Shown here: positions 55,330 to 64,000 of the stretch, piece by piece
Numbering within the stretch: position 1 is the stretch's first letter
Layout of the letters: every line of letters starts with the position of its first letter
Source of the DNA: Protopterus annectens
Taxonomy: Eukaryota > Chordata > Ceratodontiformes > Protopteridae
Length of the DNA stretch: 64,000 bases
Assembly (NCBI RefSeq): GCF_019279795.1
Contig: NC_056731.1
Coordinates: forward strand, 869,009,175 to 869,073,174
Direction: 5' to 3'
Made by a program: the position numbers and the translations under genes
Notes under the pieces: generated by a model
Database searches by the model: none
Told to the model about the DNA's origin: nothing
What the model saw: only the letters and a program-made list of their open reading frames with translations

Positions 55330-55546
55330 AGACAAGAAAAAGAGGGTACTTCGCCACAGCCAAGCGAGACCACGTCTGAGCTACACGAGCGGCAAATGAG
55401 ATCTGGGATATGGAGCAGTGCACCATGGGATACCTGCTTAGTCCAGCCAATGAAAGACTTCGAGCTAGAAAAATCAGCAGTCGGAGCTGATATTCGGCTC
55501 CGAACCCACGGGTAAGAACGTAGGCGAGATAGTACTACACAACATC
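55330..55546 (-). repeat. E11 5' ITR and promoter region
   Basis: Inverted counterpart of 49453..49600. The plus strand carries AGCCAATGAAAG (a CCAAT box in that orientation). No TATA or CRE was seen, unlike the AAAGTACAG families. Confidence 0.82.
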
Positions 55547-56989
55547 CTGTATTTCCTTATTTTCAGGACATTCTGAGTTTGTAAGCATCTTCTGTTTTAG
55601 GAAAGACATTAGGTATTGTTGATATTTAAGCAAGTGAAACTGGCAGTTTAAAGCCCTTATAGCTAAAGTAGCAGAGGTATATACATTTCCCCCATCTATC
55701 CAGTGCTCTAGAATCCCTATCAGTGGGAACAGGGTTTACTGCAGTGGAAGCCTAGACCCCTTTGGGACCCTGAGAAATTGTTTCTGGGTCAGCAGCAGGG
55801 TTTTTATAAAGAAATTTATGAGAATCTGGGACCCTGTAGTACCTATCTGGCTTGACTGCTGCAGGGGGTAAATAATCAGGAGACAAATTGGATTCAGAAA
55901 AAACATCAACAATATCTAGTTCAGGGGGGATAGCAAGGGGCCTGTGCTGAGGCAGTAAAAGAAAGTCTCTGAGCCTTTTCTTGGATTCTGAATAATCCTG
56001 GCTCTCCCAATGGAAATGCTCCCTCATGGTGTGCAAGGCTTCCCCAAAAGAGTAATCCTCAGGAGGAGAGGCTGAAGGGATAGATTCTTTGGCGTCAGAG
56101 ACCTCATAGGGAGGAAGAGAATATCCCTGTTCTGAAGAGGAATCAGAGGAAATAGAAACCTGGTCAGAGGAGTCATAGTCAGTGTGTCTTGCCTAGGCCT
56201 TTTATCAGGAGGGGGATGGGAACCCCTGATCAAAGTAATTAGGTCCTCGGCCATTTTAAGCATCTGTTTTTTTGGCATGGATGACTGTCCAGGAGAATGC
56301 TGTACTTGTTTTTTTGTCTTTAAAGGTGTTTTAGACTTTGCCTTGGCTGCTGAAGTGGTCTTGATAGTAAGCTGTGTAGGTCTGAATACACCCTCAAAAG
56401 CCGATGCCTGCTCAGCGGCTCCAGACCCATCTGAGGCAGTAGTTTCCGTAGGCCCAATACCTTGAGTTTCCAGAGGCCTAGTTGTTTCCACGTGCGAGTC
56501 GGAGGCGGCCTGTGGCTCTGAGGTAGCGGGTGTCAGGGGCTGCGAAAGCGCCTCACTCAGAACCGGCGACTGGCCTAGAAGAGGCTTCGTCAGTTTTGGA
56601 CCTTGGATGCCTGTCCTTTTCTTTGTCCTTGCGCTTTTTATGAATTCCGGTCATCGGTTGTTCTGACGGCATTATATAGTTAAACCTTCGGCCAAAGTAA
56701 TGTAAAGCAAAATCAAACAGACGCTTAATAGTGCGTTGGTTGAATCTAGCACAAAACCGACAACTAGCAACATCGTGGTCAGGGCCTAGGCAAGGAATAC
56801 CTCCTTATGAGGTATTTGGTTCCCACAAGAAATACAATTGTTAACTTTTACTGACATCTGTCTGAAGCAAGAAAAAGTTTCCCCAACGGGGTACTTGAAT
56901 TTATTTAAGACTTCGGATCTGAAATTCGATTTCGAAAATCTCAGGAGTCGGCCGACCGGCACTTGCAAACTGCTTTTGCTTCGGGCACC

Positions 56990-57180
56990 GACCGCGTGGT
57001 AAGAAAGACTGAAGAAAATGGCGTTGGCTGTATCTTATATACCCCTGGCGCACTGACGTCAGGGAAGAGGCAACAGCAACCAACGCCCAACCAGGACTTT
57101 GGAATTCAGGCAGACTGCGGGTAGCCTGCCAGCAGGATAACCCAAGTGTAATGACTGCAACAGTGAAACACGATGAACAT
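56990..57180 (-). repeat. E10 5' ITR and promoter
   Basis: Minus-strand start ATGTTCATCGTGTTTCACTG. TATA on the minus strand near 57034..57041 and TGACGTCA at 57054..57061. Confidence 0.84.
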
Positions 57181-57361
57181 TGAAAGAATTTAGCTACAAA
57201 AAAAGAGCCAGACGACAAATAGTTCAGGTGTTGAACAAGGCACAAAACCGACAGAGAGGGACGTCATGGTCTGGGCTTAAACAAGTGACACAGTAATAAT
57301 GAAAATCTCTGTGGGGCATTTGCTTTCCACAGGCAAGACAATTATTAATTTTTTCTGACAT
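57181..57361 (-). pseudogene. E9 gag N-terminus
   Basis: Minus-strand start at 57361, MSEKINNCLACGKQMPHRDF, with a full Cys/His cluster (CVTCLSPDHDVPLCRFC) then a stop. It is continuous with 45486 once E10 is removed. Confidence 0.83.
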
Positions 57362-57479
57362 CGGTTAGAGCAAGAAAAAAGGATCCCCAATGGGGTACTT
57401 ATCTTTCAGAAGACTTCAGGTCTGAAACTCGAAAAACAAAAATTTCAGAAGGAGGCCGACCGGCACTTGTGAACTGCTT

Positions 57480-57674
57480 CTGCTTCAGGCACCTAATGGC
57501 AAGAAAGACTGATGTAATGGCATCGGCTGCATGTTTTATACCCCTGACGTCATGGAAGAAGCGACAGCATCCGACGCAGAAATCTCGAGACTCTGGTATT
57601 CAGGCCGGCTAAGAGCTACCTGCAGGCAGATAACCCAAATGTGGTGATGGCAACAGTGAAACATGAAGAACATC
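57480..57674 (-). repeat. E9 5' ITR and promoter
   Basis: Minus-strand start GATGTTCTTCATGTTTCACT. TATA near 57534..57541 and TGACGTCA at 57545..57552. Confidence 0.83.
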
Positions 57675-59290
57675 TACTTCACACTCCTGCTAAGATGCTT
57701 TCTGTAGAAATTTGGCAATCAGAGCGTTGAAGGAAAACTGTACAAGAGCCCAGGGGGACAATCATGGATTAGAGAGTTTCTCAGTGACCTCCCCCCTTTG
57801 GAAGGATGATGATGAAGTACCTGCGCTTCTAATTTGAGAGTGGAAGCAAAGATTTCACAGCATGGCTGGCCCCCATAGATGGAAAATCATTTTCTCCATC
57901 ACAGGGTTAAAAAGATCACTTGTGAAGAGTAAGATGGATCTGCTCATTTTGTCTGCTAGTAGCATGTTGTTTTCCCCAGAATATGCACTGCCAAAAGAAA
58001 GCATCCAGAAGAAATCAACTGCCAAACTTTCATCACATTAACATAGGGGACAGGACCTGGTTCCCCCTGCTCCTTGACATATCAGACTACCAACACACTG
58101 TTGGGCTGGACTGAAATTCCTTCAGTGCTAATAGGACTGCTCTCATTTGCAGGACACTGATGTGAAGATTGGCCTCTAATTGGGACCAAGTGCCTTGGAC
58201 CATCCTTCCCACTTAATGCCCCCTCCCCCAGCTGGAAGGTGTCTGTAGTCACAGAGACTGTGGGTAATGGAAGATAAAATAGCAACCCTGAGAAACTCCT
58301 CTTGCGAAGATCCACCAAGTAATGTGTTCCTTGTAAATTCTTGTAATTCATATTGGAGCAGAGGGTGTGTCATCTTAACCACTGTACTGCAAGCGTCCAC
58401 TGTAGTACCCTCATGTAATACCTTGCTAGGGGTATTACAATTATGGAAGCTGCTATCACTCCCAGGAGTTGGAAAAACCAACCTTGCTGGCAGTGAAGGA
58501 ATAAAGGATGTGGGATGCTTGACTCTGCAAAGTATTCATTCTTGAGTGAAGTACGCTTGTGATTTGAGTCATCAAGTTCAGACAAGCAGCAATGAACTCC
58601 AGGAGTTGAATGGGGAGAGTTGTGATTTGTCGTAGTTCACTGTGATGCTCAGTTGAAGACCTACTTGGAGCAAGTAGTTCCTGGCTTGAAATCAGTAGAG
58701 GCTTGGTGGGAACAGAAATGAGTCAGCTGTCAAGATATGGAAACACCTGGAATCTCAGCAGTCTCAGGTGAGCTGCAACCAGTGCCATGCATTTGAACAC
58801 ACTGCGGACTGTGGTGAGACCAAAGAAATAGGGCTCTGACTAGCTCCCAATCAGAAGCGCAGAAATCTCCTGGATCGCCTGTCTATTTTGATATGATAGT
58901 ACGCATCCTAAAGATTTAATAGAGCACATCCAATCATCCTTATACAAAACTGGTAGAATAGACTGAATCGTGAATATTTGGAACTTGGAATGCTTGACAC
59001 ATTGGTTTAAGTTGCCAAGCTCCTTGGCCTCAGGTCCTCATTTTTCTTTGGCATCAAAAAGAACCTTGAGTACGTTCCGAATCCTTGTTGGTCTGGGAAG
59101 ACCATATGGATGGCTCTCTTGGCCAGTAGATTTTCTATTACTGTAGCTGCTGGTTTCCTCCGACTGGGTGGAACATCAGGAAGTTTTGATTGACTGGGGT
59201 CTGAAGTGAAAAGGGAATGCAATAACCTCTGCACAAAATTGCATTTGCTGATAACTGTCCAGGTTTCTGGGTGCAGGGATAAGCACTCCC
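57675..59290 (-). pseudogene. E8 RT / RNase H remnant (ORF2)
   Basis: Continues E8 from 42490. Conceptual landmarks similar to E11: the LHISVLQMRAVLLAL block near 58150, FQVFPYLDS then a stop near 58720 (second Asp of YLDD lost), FGLTTVRSVF near 58800, and KKNEDLRP near 59040. Numerous stops and indels. Confidence 0.72.
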
Positions 59291-59299
59291 CATTTGCCT

Positions 59300-61633
59300 C
59301 CTGAGTGCAGCAGTCAGGCAACCTTTCAGGAGAACTGGTAGGGCTTCTCAGAGAAGGGACCTCTGAAACCCTGGTTTTGCAGACCTTGTCAGTGACAAAG
59401 GCATAGTCTATTACTGGAGTTCCTCCTTCAGCCACAAGGGGACCTGGCCCCACAGGAGTCCTGGAAAGAATCTTGCAGTTTCTGCAACCACATTTTCTTA
59501 CCACCTCTCTGGTTTCGGGAAAAGGTCCCTTGAAGTGTAGAGAAACATATCCCCATAGCAGATAAGGCCTTTCCAAGCTGTTCACTCCTGGACAGGGTTT
59601 CATTAACCTTAGGGCCAAATAAGGTAGACCTATCAAAATGAGCACTGATGAACGATTACTTGAAAGGCTCCGCAAAGTCAAATAGGCACATTAAGGCATG
59701 CAGTCTCTCCGCTATAACTGAACCTACAGCTCTCAAAGCACCCTCTGAGGCATGGGAAATGAATCTCAGACATTTGATAGCGAATGTAGGATGATCAGTT
59801 GCGAAGAAATGGTCTTGTCCTCCACGGACATGGACCCAGTGACAGCAATGGAGACTCCATAATCAAGTCCCTCTGAAATCTTGAGACATGTGATAAACAG
59901 TTCAGCGACCTTAGAATGAATGTCACGGACACAAACATGCTTCCAAACCTGTCCAATGAACTGCACTGGACTCTGTTGGGGGGTGGACTGCAGAACTTTG
60001 TTCAGCAAGTTCTTTCTTGGCAGCCACTGTTACCACCACAGCATCTACTGAGGAAACCTTGCTCCAGTGGGCTTGATCCTCAGATGCAACCATGTATTTG
60101 TGGGATCTTTAGGGATTGGCTCCAAGGCATCTGGATCCTTCCAGACCTGTTGGGAGAGGAGGTCCATCGTGTTGTCCGTTGGGTGTGGGGGAAGACTACC
60201 CAAGACATAGCTGAGACAGCACTGAAAGCCGCAAGAAAAAGACTCCTCTTAGGAAGGGGGGGGGGGTCAGAAGATTAACCACCTTTTTCTCAAAGGACTG
60301 AGTAATTCACTGAAGGAGACATCTTCAATAGGTGATCTGGGGGACCATTCCCCACCATTGAAGTTTTGTGAGGGATTTCTGTGGGGAATACAAGTACCTC
60401 CTCATGCACATACACTTTTCTAGGTGTCTCGTTGGTGGGATGTGCCAGACAGGAGTTGGACATGTGAGCAGAGTCCTGAATGAGGACGGTCTCAAAGTTT
60501 TTATGGACCATCTGCACTGATGTGACAGTATGTGGAGATTGAGACCACGGTATACAGTTGCGGAAGGGGTGGACACAAGTGGGGAAAGTATGTCTTACCT
60601 ACAGAGGTGGAGAAAGCTCTCTCTACTAATTCAAAAGCAGACGACCTAGGAGAAGCAAGGGTCACACTGGTAGGAGCTGAAGACAACTGCCCAGGATGGT
60701 TCAGAGCATTACCATGAGTCTGCCTTGAGGCAGAAGTCAGAGCCACGCTATCCAATGCAGAGTCTCTAAGAAGCAGAGATGGCTCATGGGCATCCGAGTC
60801 CAACCTAAAGTCCACAGATCCAGCACTGACACTTCAGCTCAGAGATCCCTCTGGCTCTGACAGTGTCAGAGTCAACTGCATCAGACACAACTGAGTCGAA
60901 GAAGGCCAGGCCTTTGGAACTGATGCAGACACTTGGGAGTCTGGTCTGATGGCTCGGAAACAGAGAGTCAGATCGGAGTAGGATTCAACAACTGCATAGA
61001 AACAGACAGCAGACTCGCGTCTATTTCAAGATGCAGTCTGTAAAACTTCCAAATGAATTTGGCCTAGAGAAACCACCTCAACCAAAAGAGATACGGACTG
61101 GATGATAAACTCCTACACGACCTAAGAGACGAGGTAGAAGATAGTCTGGAAGTCCTTCTCTTGGTCTCTTGTAGAAAAGGTGAAAGGATCAGAGAAGAAA
61201 TCATCTCTGGGTGAAGGTGGAGGTGCAGTGAGCTGGACATTTTGACTTAGATCTTGACGGATCTGGACAGTCAGGTCAGATGGCTTAAAGATCTTTTCAG
61301 GTAGAGCCAAACCCGAAACTGAGAAAGAACAATCATGGGTTAATTTATTAGTCTCTGCCCTTGGCTGATGAATCCCCTATAGCTTTCTCAGGAGGTTTCC
61401 TGGAAGGAGGGGATGCTCCAGCACAAAATGTAGAAGAGGTAGAGGGTAGCAAAGCTTTGAGGACCAACTTGTGGCATTCACCAAAACCCCAGTGATTCAG
61501 CCCGCACAGATCTCACATTCGACATCCAAGTGGGCCGAATCCAAATATTATACTCACTCCTGACGGGCATCAAAATTAGGAATCTATACTCACAGGAGCT
61601 GCACTTTTTGAAACTGGTAGGCTTATCAGACAT
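59300..61633 (-). pseudogene. E8 gag remnant (ORF1)
   Basis: The start at 61633 reads MSDKPTSFKKCSSCEYRFLI, homologous to E11 gag (PSGFKKCSKCGYKMSI). The first Cys pair is kept and the rest of the cluster has decayed. The body between 61500 and 59300 has Ser/acidic-rich fragments but no long frame. Confidence 0.7.
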
Positions 61634-61810
61634 GAAGAAATGAACCTAAAGAAAAGGGAGAAAAATAGAACAGGCCTCCAACAATGGTAATAGAACAGAG
61701 CAAATACCAACAATGTTAAATCAAAAGTACCTACAGTAAGTATACTAGGAAAAGGGAAACCTGAAATAAGAAAGGCATGACGCCACTGCAAAAAGACCAC
61801 CACAAGACAA

Positions 61811-61837
61811 AAAAAAAAAAAAAATACACACACACAT
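61811..61837. repeat. A-run followed by (AC)n
   Basis: A stretch of A then ACACACACACAC inside the E8 5' UTR. No adjoining LINE or SINE body was recognised. Confidence 0.7.
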
Positions 61838-61959
61838 ATTATGACAGTACCAAGGGGAGGCAAAAATATGAGAATAAAATAAAACAGCGAGAAGTTATTA
61901 ATCACAGCACTTATCCTATCCACTGAAACACCACAGGTATGTTAGACCACATCCATTCA

Positions 61960-62118
61960 CTTAGGCGACAAACAAGATCAGATGTAATTCTTGCTAAAAG
62001 GGATGATTACAGGTAAGGAGAGGAGCTCTAGCCACAGAGCCAAGTCTTCAGAAGTGGCTGAAGTTGGATCAGAGAGCACACTAGTTGAAGAACAGCAGAA
62101 AGAGACATCAGATCAAAC
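61960..62118 (-). repeat. E8 5' ITR, degenerate
   Basis: TAGTTGAAGAACAGCAGAAA then GAGACATCAGATCAAAC complements the right half of the E8 ICR at about 41243..41286 with several mismatches. This defines the E8 right edge. Confidence 0.7.
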
Positions 62119-62373
62119 TTTCTCAATGCAGTACTTGTCTGTACTGTGGAAGCCAAGCTAAACCAATGGACTGATGATGCAGTGCTCACACGGACTTCAC
62201 ATTCTTTCATTCATGAACTACCAGAACAACTACCAGAAGAAAGAACTAAAGATAGGGGGTGGGCATCTCTCTCATACCAGAAACATTTGGCATTCATCAA
62301 CTGGAGGGAGCTCTGGAAATCTGCTACACATCAGGCCCTTTGCTGCAGGAATGCAACAGTGAACATGAACATC
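62119..62373 (-). repeat. E1 5' ITR, degenerate
   Basis: The terminal GGAATGCAACAGTGAACATG AACATC parallels GACTGCAACAGTGAAACACG AAGAACATC of E6. Together with the 93 bp left of E8 it gives about 350 bp between the E1 gag start and its end, versus 312 bp in E6. Confidence 0.62.
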
Positions 62374-64000
62374 TACGGCTAAAAGTTACTGATACAGATC
62401 TGCAAGTGGCAACAAATACTTTCCAAAAAGAAAAAGATCAAGAGAGCAAAATGACTGTTCTGTGGAGGCTTTACTAGTAGGAAAAAAAGGACTATCTGCT
62501 GCAATGTCTCTCCTTGGGAACCTACTGTCTCACTGTTAACTTCAAATATGGCAACTTATAGCAACAGCCTTTCTAATCAAGATCATGCATTTCCATTGCA
62601 ATATTGCACTGAAAGGGAAATTACAAAACTAGCACACCAAGGTGAATAAATAAGATGTTAAAAAATTTAGCAACTAGTATCACTCTTTCAGGAAGACCTT
62701 CCCCGGCCATCATCAGCCATTCCCATTCATAGACAACCCACCAAGAATACCATTCAAGTCTGTCAAGAAATTTTACAAGTGTAGCAATGACCATATTTCC
62801 TAATGGGCAATACTCTCCAGATTTGTACAAAAAGGGAAGAACTGTACATGCCAGCTGTAACATGCTGCTGTTTTGGATCAGACACAACCATAAGTTTAAG
62901 AAAGAGGAAAATGTTTACAAAGCACACAATCATTTTTACTTTTCCAAAATGCTGCAAGAATAATATTCTCCAGAGTTTTAGGGAGCTAACCAGCATGTTG
63001 AGGCTTGAAAAGATTTAAAAGTCACCGGAAACTGTCTTGTGCTGGTACTTTATGACCCTGTAGATAAGTTTGAAAACCAAAACAACCACATAAATGTCCA
63101 AAGTTCCATTGTCAACAGATAGCATAAAACTTAAGTAATGACCTTTTCTTCTGACGACCACTGAAGACTCTGCAGAGGAAGCATCTGACGCAGGTCAGTA
63201 TCTAACCTAATGATATATCCATGTGAAGATCTCCAAACAGGTCTAAAACATGGCAAGACAAGAAGCAAAGGTCAACTTGCTGTCATAATCGCAGCAATTA
63301 AAGGCAAGTTAACATAATGAAAACAAATGAAGACCTGTTACAACAGCACACAAGCAGTTATTAATTTGCCAAGCTACTGCCCCGTGTTCAGGGTTGAACT
63401 ACAGTCATACAAGGGAAAAAAAGTCCCAAGTCACAACTCCATTTTCGTCTACATCAGTGAAAGAATTTGATTAACAGGGGTTCAGATAACTAAACAAGAT
63501 AAGAGACGCTGTGATAAGCACTCTAAGGTTATGGAAATGTAGAGTCACTACCAATGTGAAGTCTGGACTGCAAACAAACTAAGACACCCACTGACCCGTT
63601 TCAAAGGACTGCGCTTTGATCCACGTTTATCTCAGCCTCACATGACATGAGCCAATAACAGCTACCATCCTAAGAGTAGGGTCCGATTTCGTCAGGGTAA
63701 TAGAGTTCCGTAGCGCGCGCGCGCGTGTGTGTGTGTTGGGGAGGGACAAGAGGAAACGCTGGTAAAAGGTAAATACCAGTAAAACAAAAGCATGTAAACT
63801 AAATGCACAAGCCAGCTGGTGGAAAGAAGAATCACTGAGATCATACCAAAACAATGAACATGTAACTAACTCTGTTAATACAGGTGTTAAAAAATGAGTT
63901 ACAAAAAGCTATTACTAAACAAACAAAAGAAACATCTGATGTATACTAAATGCAAAAGCTGAAATAGCAATCCAGTATCAGTTCAAACTGTGGGAACAGG
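62374..64000. other. JARID2 intron beyond the DIRS stack (no gene seen)
   Basis: Unique-looking AT-rich sequence with only short random ORFs. No exon with JARID2 homology was recognised here, so the next upstream exon is outside the window. Confidence 0.6.
63713..63736. repeat. (GC)n/(GT)n alternating purine-pyrimidine tract
   Basis: GC dinucleotides continuing into GT dinucleotides, about 24 bp of strict purine-pyrimidine alternation, a sequence type able to form Z-DNA. Confidence 0.9.

Larger units (their letters stand above)
49410..55546 (-). mobile_element. E11: innermost DIRS, second lineage (6.14 kb)
   Basis: Ends AAGAAGTTATGTACTC and ACTACACAACATC. It is inserted in E10 gag with no target duplication and exact rejoining of the flanks. 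It has all three ORFs, an ICR and long ITRs, but the sequence is clearly distinct from E2-E7/E9/E10 and nearest to E8. It is the deepest level of the stack (E1 > E8 > E9 > E10 > E11). Confidence 0.92.
48950..56857 (-). pseudogene. E10 gag-like ORF1, split by E11
   Basis: Starts MSVKVNNCISCGNQIPHKE at 56857 but loses the following ~12 codons of the Cys/His cluster. The N-terminal portion lies at 55547..56857 (MLKMAEDLITLIRGSHPP, MHTMREHFHWESQDYSESKK, YRVPDSHKFLYKNP). The C-terminal portion lies at 48950..49409 (AEQVGKHTLQCGFDSLEASC, LPDHVKAKLLDAPLQHD). E11 sits between AATAAATC and CTGTATTTCC, which are contiguous in sister copies (AATCCTGC). The E11 insert is not part of this gene. Confidence 0.84.
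45487..57180 (-). mobile_element. E10: DIRS element nested in E9, hosting E11
   Basis: Ends AAAGTACAGTTGCG and CACGATGAACAT. Flanks GAGATAGAG and TGAAAGAATTT rejoin in E9 gag. Net length without E11 is 5,557 bp. Its 5' end and ICR resemble E3. Confidence 0.91.
42491..57674 (-). mobile_element. E9: internally deleted DIRS nested in E8
   Basis: Ends AAAGTACAGTTGTG and CATGAAGAACATC. Left flank GAGCACCAAG and right flank TACTTCACACTCC rejoin within E8. After removing E10 only 3,490 bp remain, because RT and most of gag are deleted. It belongs with E5 and E6. Confidence 0.9.
40828..62118 (-). mobile_element. E8: degraded DIRS of the second lineage, hosting E9
   Basis: Its termini differ from the AAAGTACAG families. 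The left end is AAAATAAACGTTATTTATTA. The right end (TTGAAGAACAG, then AAAGAGACATCAGATCAAAC) matches the inverted right half of its own ICR (TTTGATGTCGTCTCTTTCAT). Net length without E9 is 6,107 bp, close to E11 (6,137 bp), its nearest relative. Coding parts are heavily mutated. Confidence 0.78.
4564..62373 (-). mobile_element. E1: outermost, ancient DIRS retrotransposon hosting the whole stack
   Basis: E1 is recovered as separated pieces that align in order to the same parts of the younger copies: 3' ITR (4564..5040), ICR (5041..5146), tyrosine recombinase (5436..5817, 12116..12198), mid gag (27020..27633), gag N-terminus (40272..40827) and 5' ITR (62119..62373). The ends AAACCACAG and GTGAACATGAACATC correspond to AAAGTACAG and GTGAAACACGAAGAACATC of E6/E9. 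The remaining E1 sequence is 2,762 bp, including a 0.29-kb unknown insert, so about 3 kb (recombinase N-terminus, RT and gag C-terminus) is missing. The loss fits a deletion at the E4/E5 junction. E1 is much more diverged than its inserts, as expected of the oldest member. The terminal assignments are the least certain part. Confidence 0.72.

Noticed and set aside
4564..62373. LTR retrotransposons or endogenous retrovirus
   Set aside because: There are inverted rather than direct terminal repeats, an ICR, a tyrosine recombinase in place of a DDE integrase, no protease or envelope, and no target-site duplications.
62146..62477. Possible small plus-strand gene near the right end of the stack
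   Set aside because: The ORFs are short, fall in degraded E1 ITR sequence and show no domain or splice signals.
63713..63736. CpG island or promoter near the right end
   Set aside because: Only a 24-bp GC/GT microsatellite; the surroundings are AT-rich and CpG-poor.
1..64000. tRNA, rRNA, CRISPR or bacterial operon features
   Set aside because: None seen. The spliced JARID2 exon and retroelement content show vertebrate nuclear DNA.

Overview
The window is vertebrate nuclear DNA. The one host gene piece is a 1,018-nt minus-strand exon (1513..2530) of JARID2, a cofactor of Polycomb repressive complex 2, with intact splice signals. Everything to its right is the intron upstream of that exon. 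It continues past the window end, so the intron exceeds 61 kb. A tetrapod JARID2 together with many DIRS tyrosine-recombinase retrotransposons, an L1 and a CR1/L2-like LINE suggests a large-genomed amphibian (caecilian or salamander). That placement is inference only.

About 90% of the window (4564..62373) reads as one nested stack of at least eleven DIRS copies, here named E1 to E11. All lie on the minus strand, the same sense as JARID2. Element coordinates, outer to inner, are: E1 4564..62373 (oldest host, very degraded); inside it E2 5818..12115, E3 12199..16359, E4 16360..21921, E5 21922..27019, E6 27634..40271 and E8 40828..62118. E6 contains E7 (28141..33884) and a LINE (about 36962..38302). 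E8 contains E9 (42491..57674), which contains E10 (45487..57180), which contains E11 (49410..55546). E2 contains an L1 (6505..7277) with a 16-bp target duplication. Removing the inner insertions gives net lengths of 5,562 (E4), 5,557 (E10), 5,553 (E6), 5,744 (E7) and 5,509 (E2) bp, and for the second lineage 6,137 (E11) and 6,107 (E8) bp. This agreement independently supports the nesting model.

Each copy reads right to left: 5' inverted terminal repeat (ITR) with promoter, gag-like ORF1, an overlapping ORF2 (reverse transcriptase, RNase H and a methyltransferase-like tail), an overlapping tyrosine recombinase ORF3, an internal complementary region (ICR), and a 3' ITR. The ICR carries the complement of both outer ends side by side, which is the DIRS hallmark. 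Three related groups share the end AAAGTACAG: the youngest E2/E4/E7; E3 and E10; and E1/E5/E6/E9. A distant lineage (E8, E11) has other termini. E2 gag (580 codons) is the only full-length open gene. All other element genes carry frameshifts, stops, deletions or insertions.

Outside the stack I see JARID2 intron sequence, an (AT)n tract just past the exon's donor site, and a (CG)n/(TG)n tract near the right end. No RNA gene, CRISPR or prokaryotic feature was recognised.
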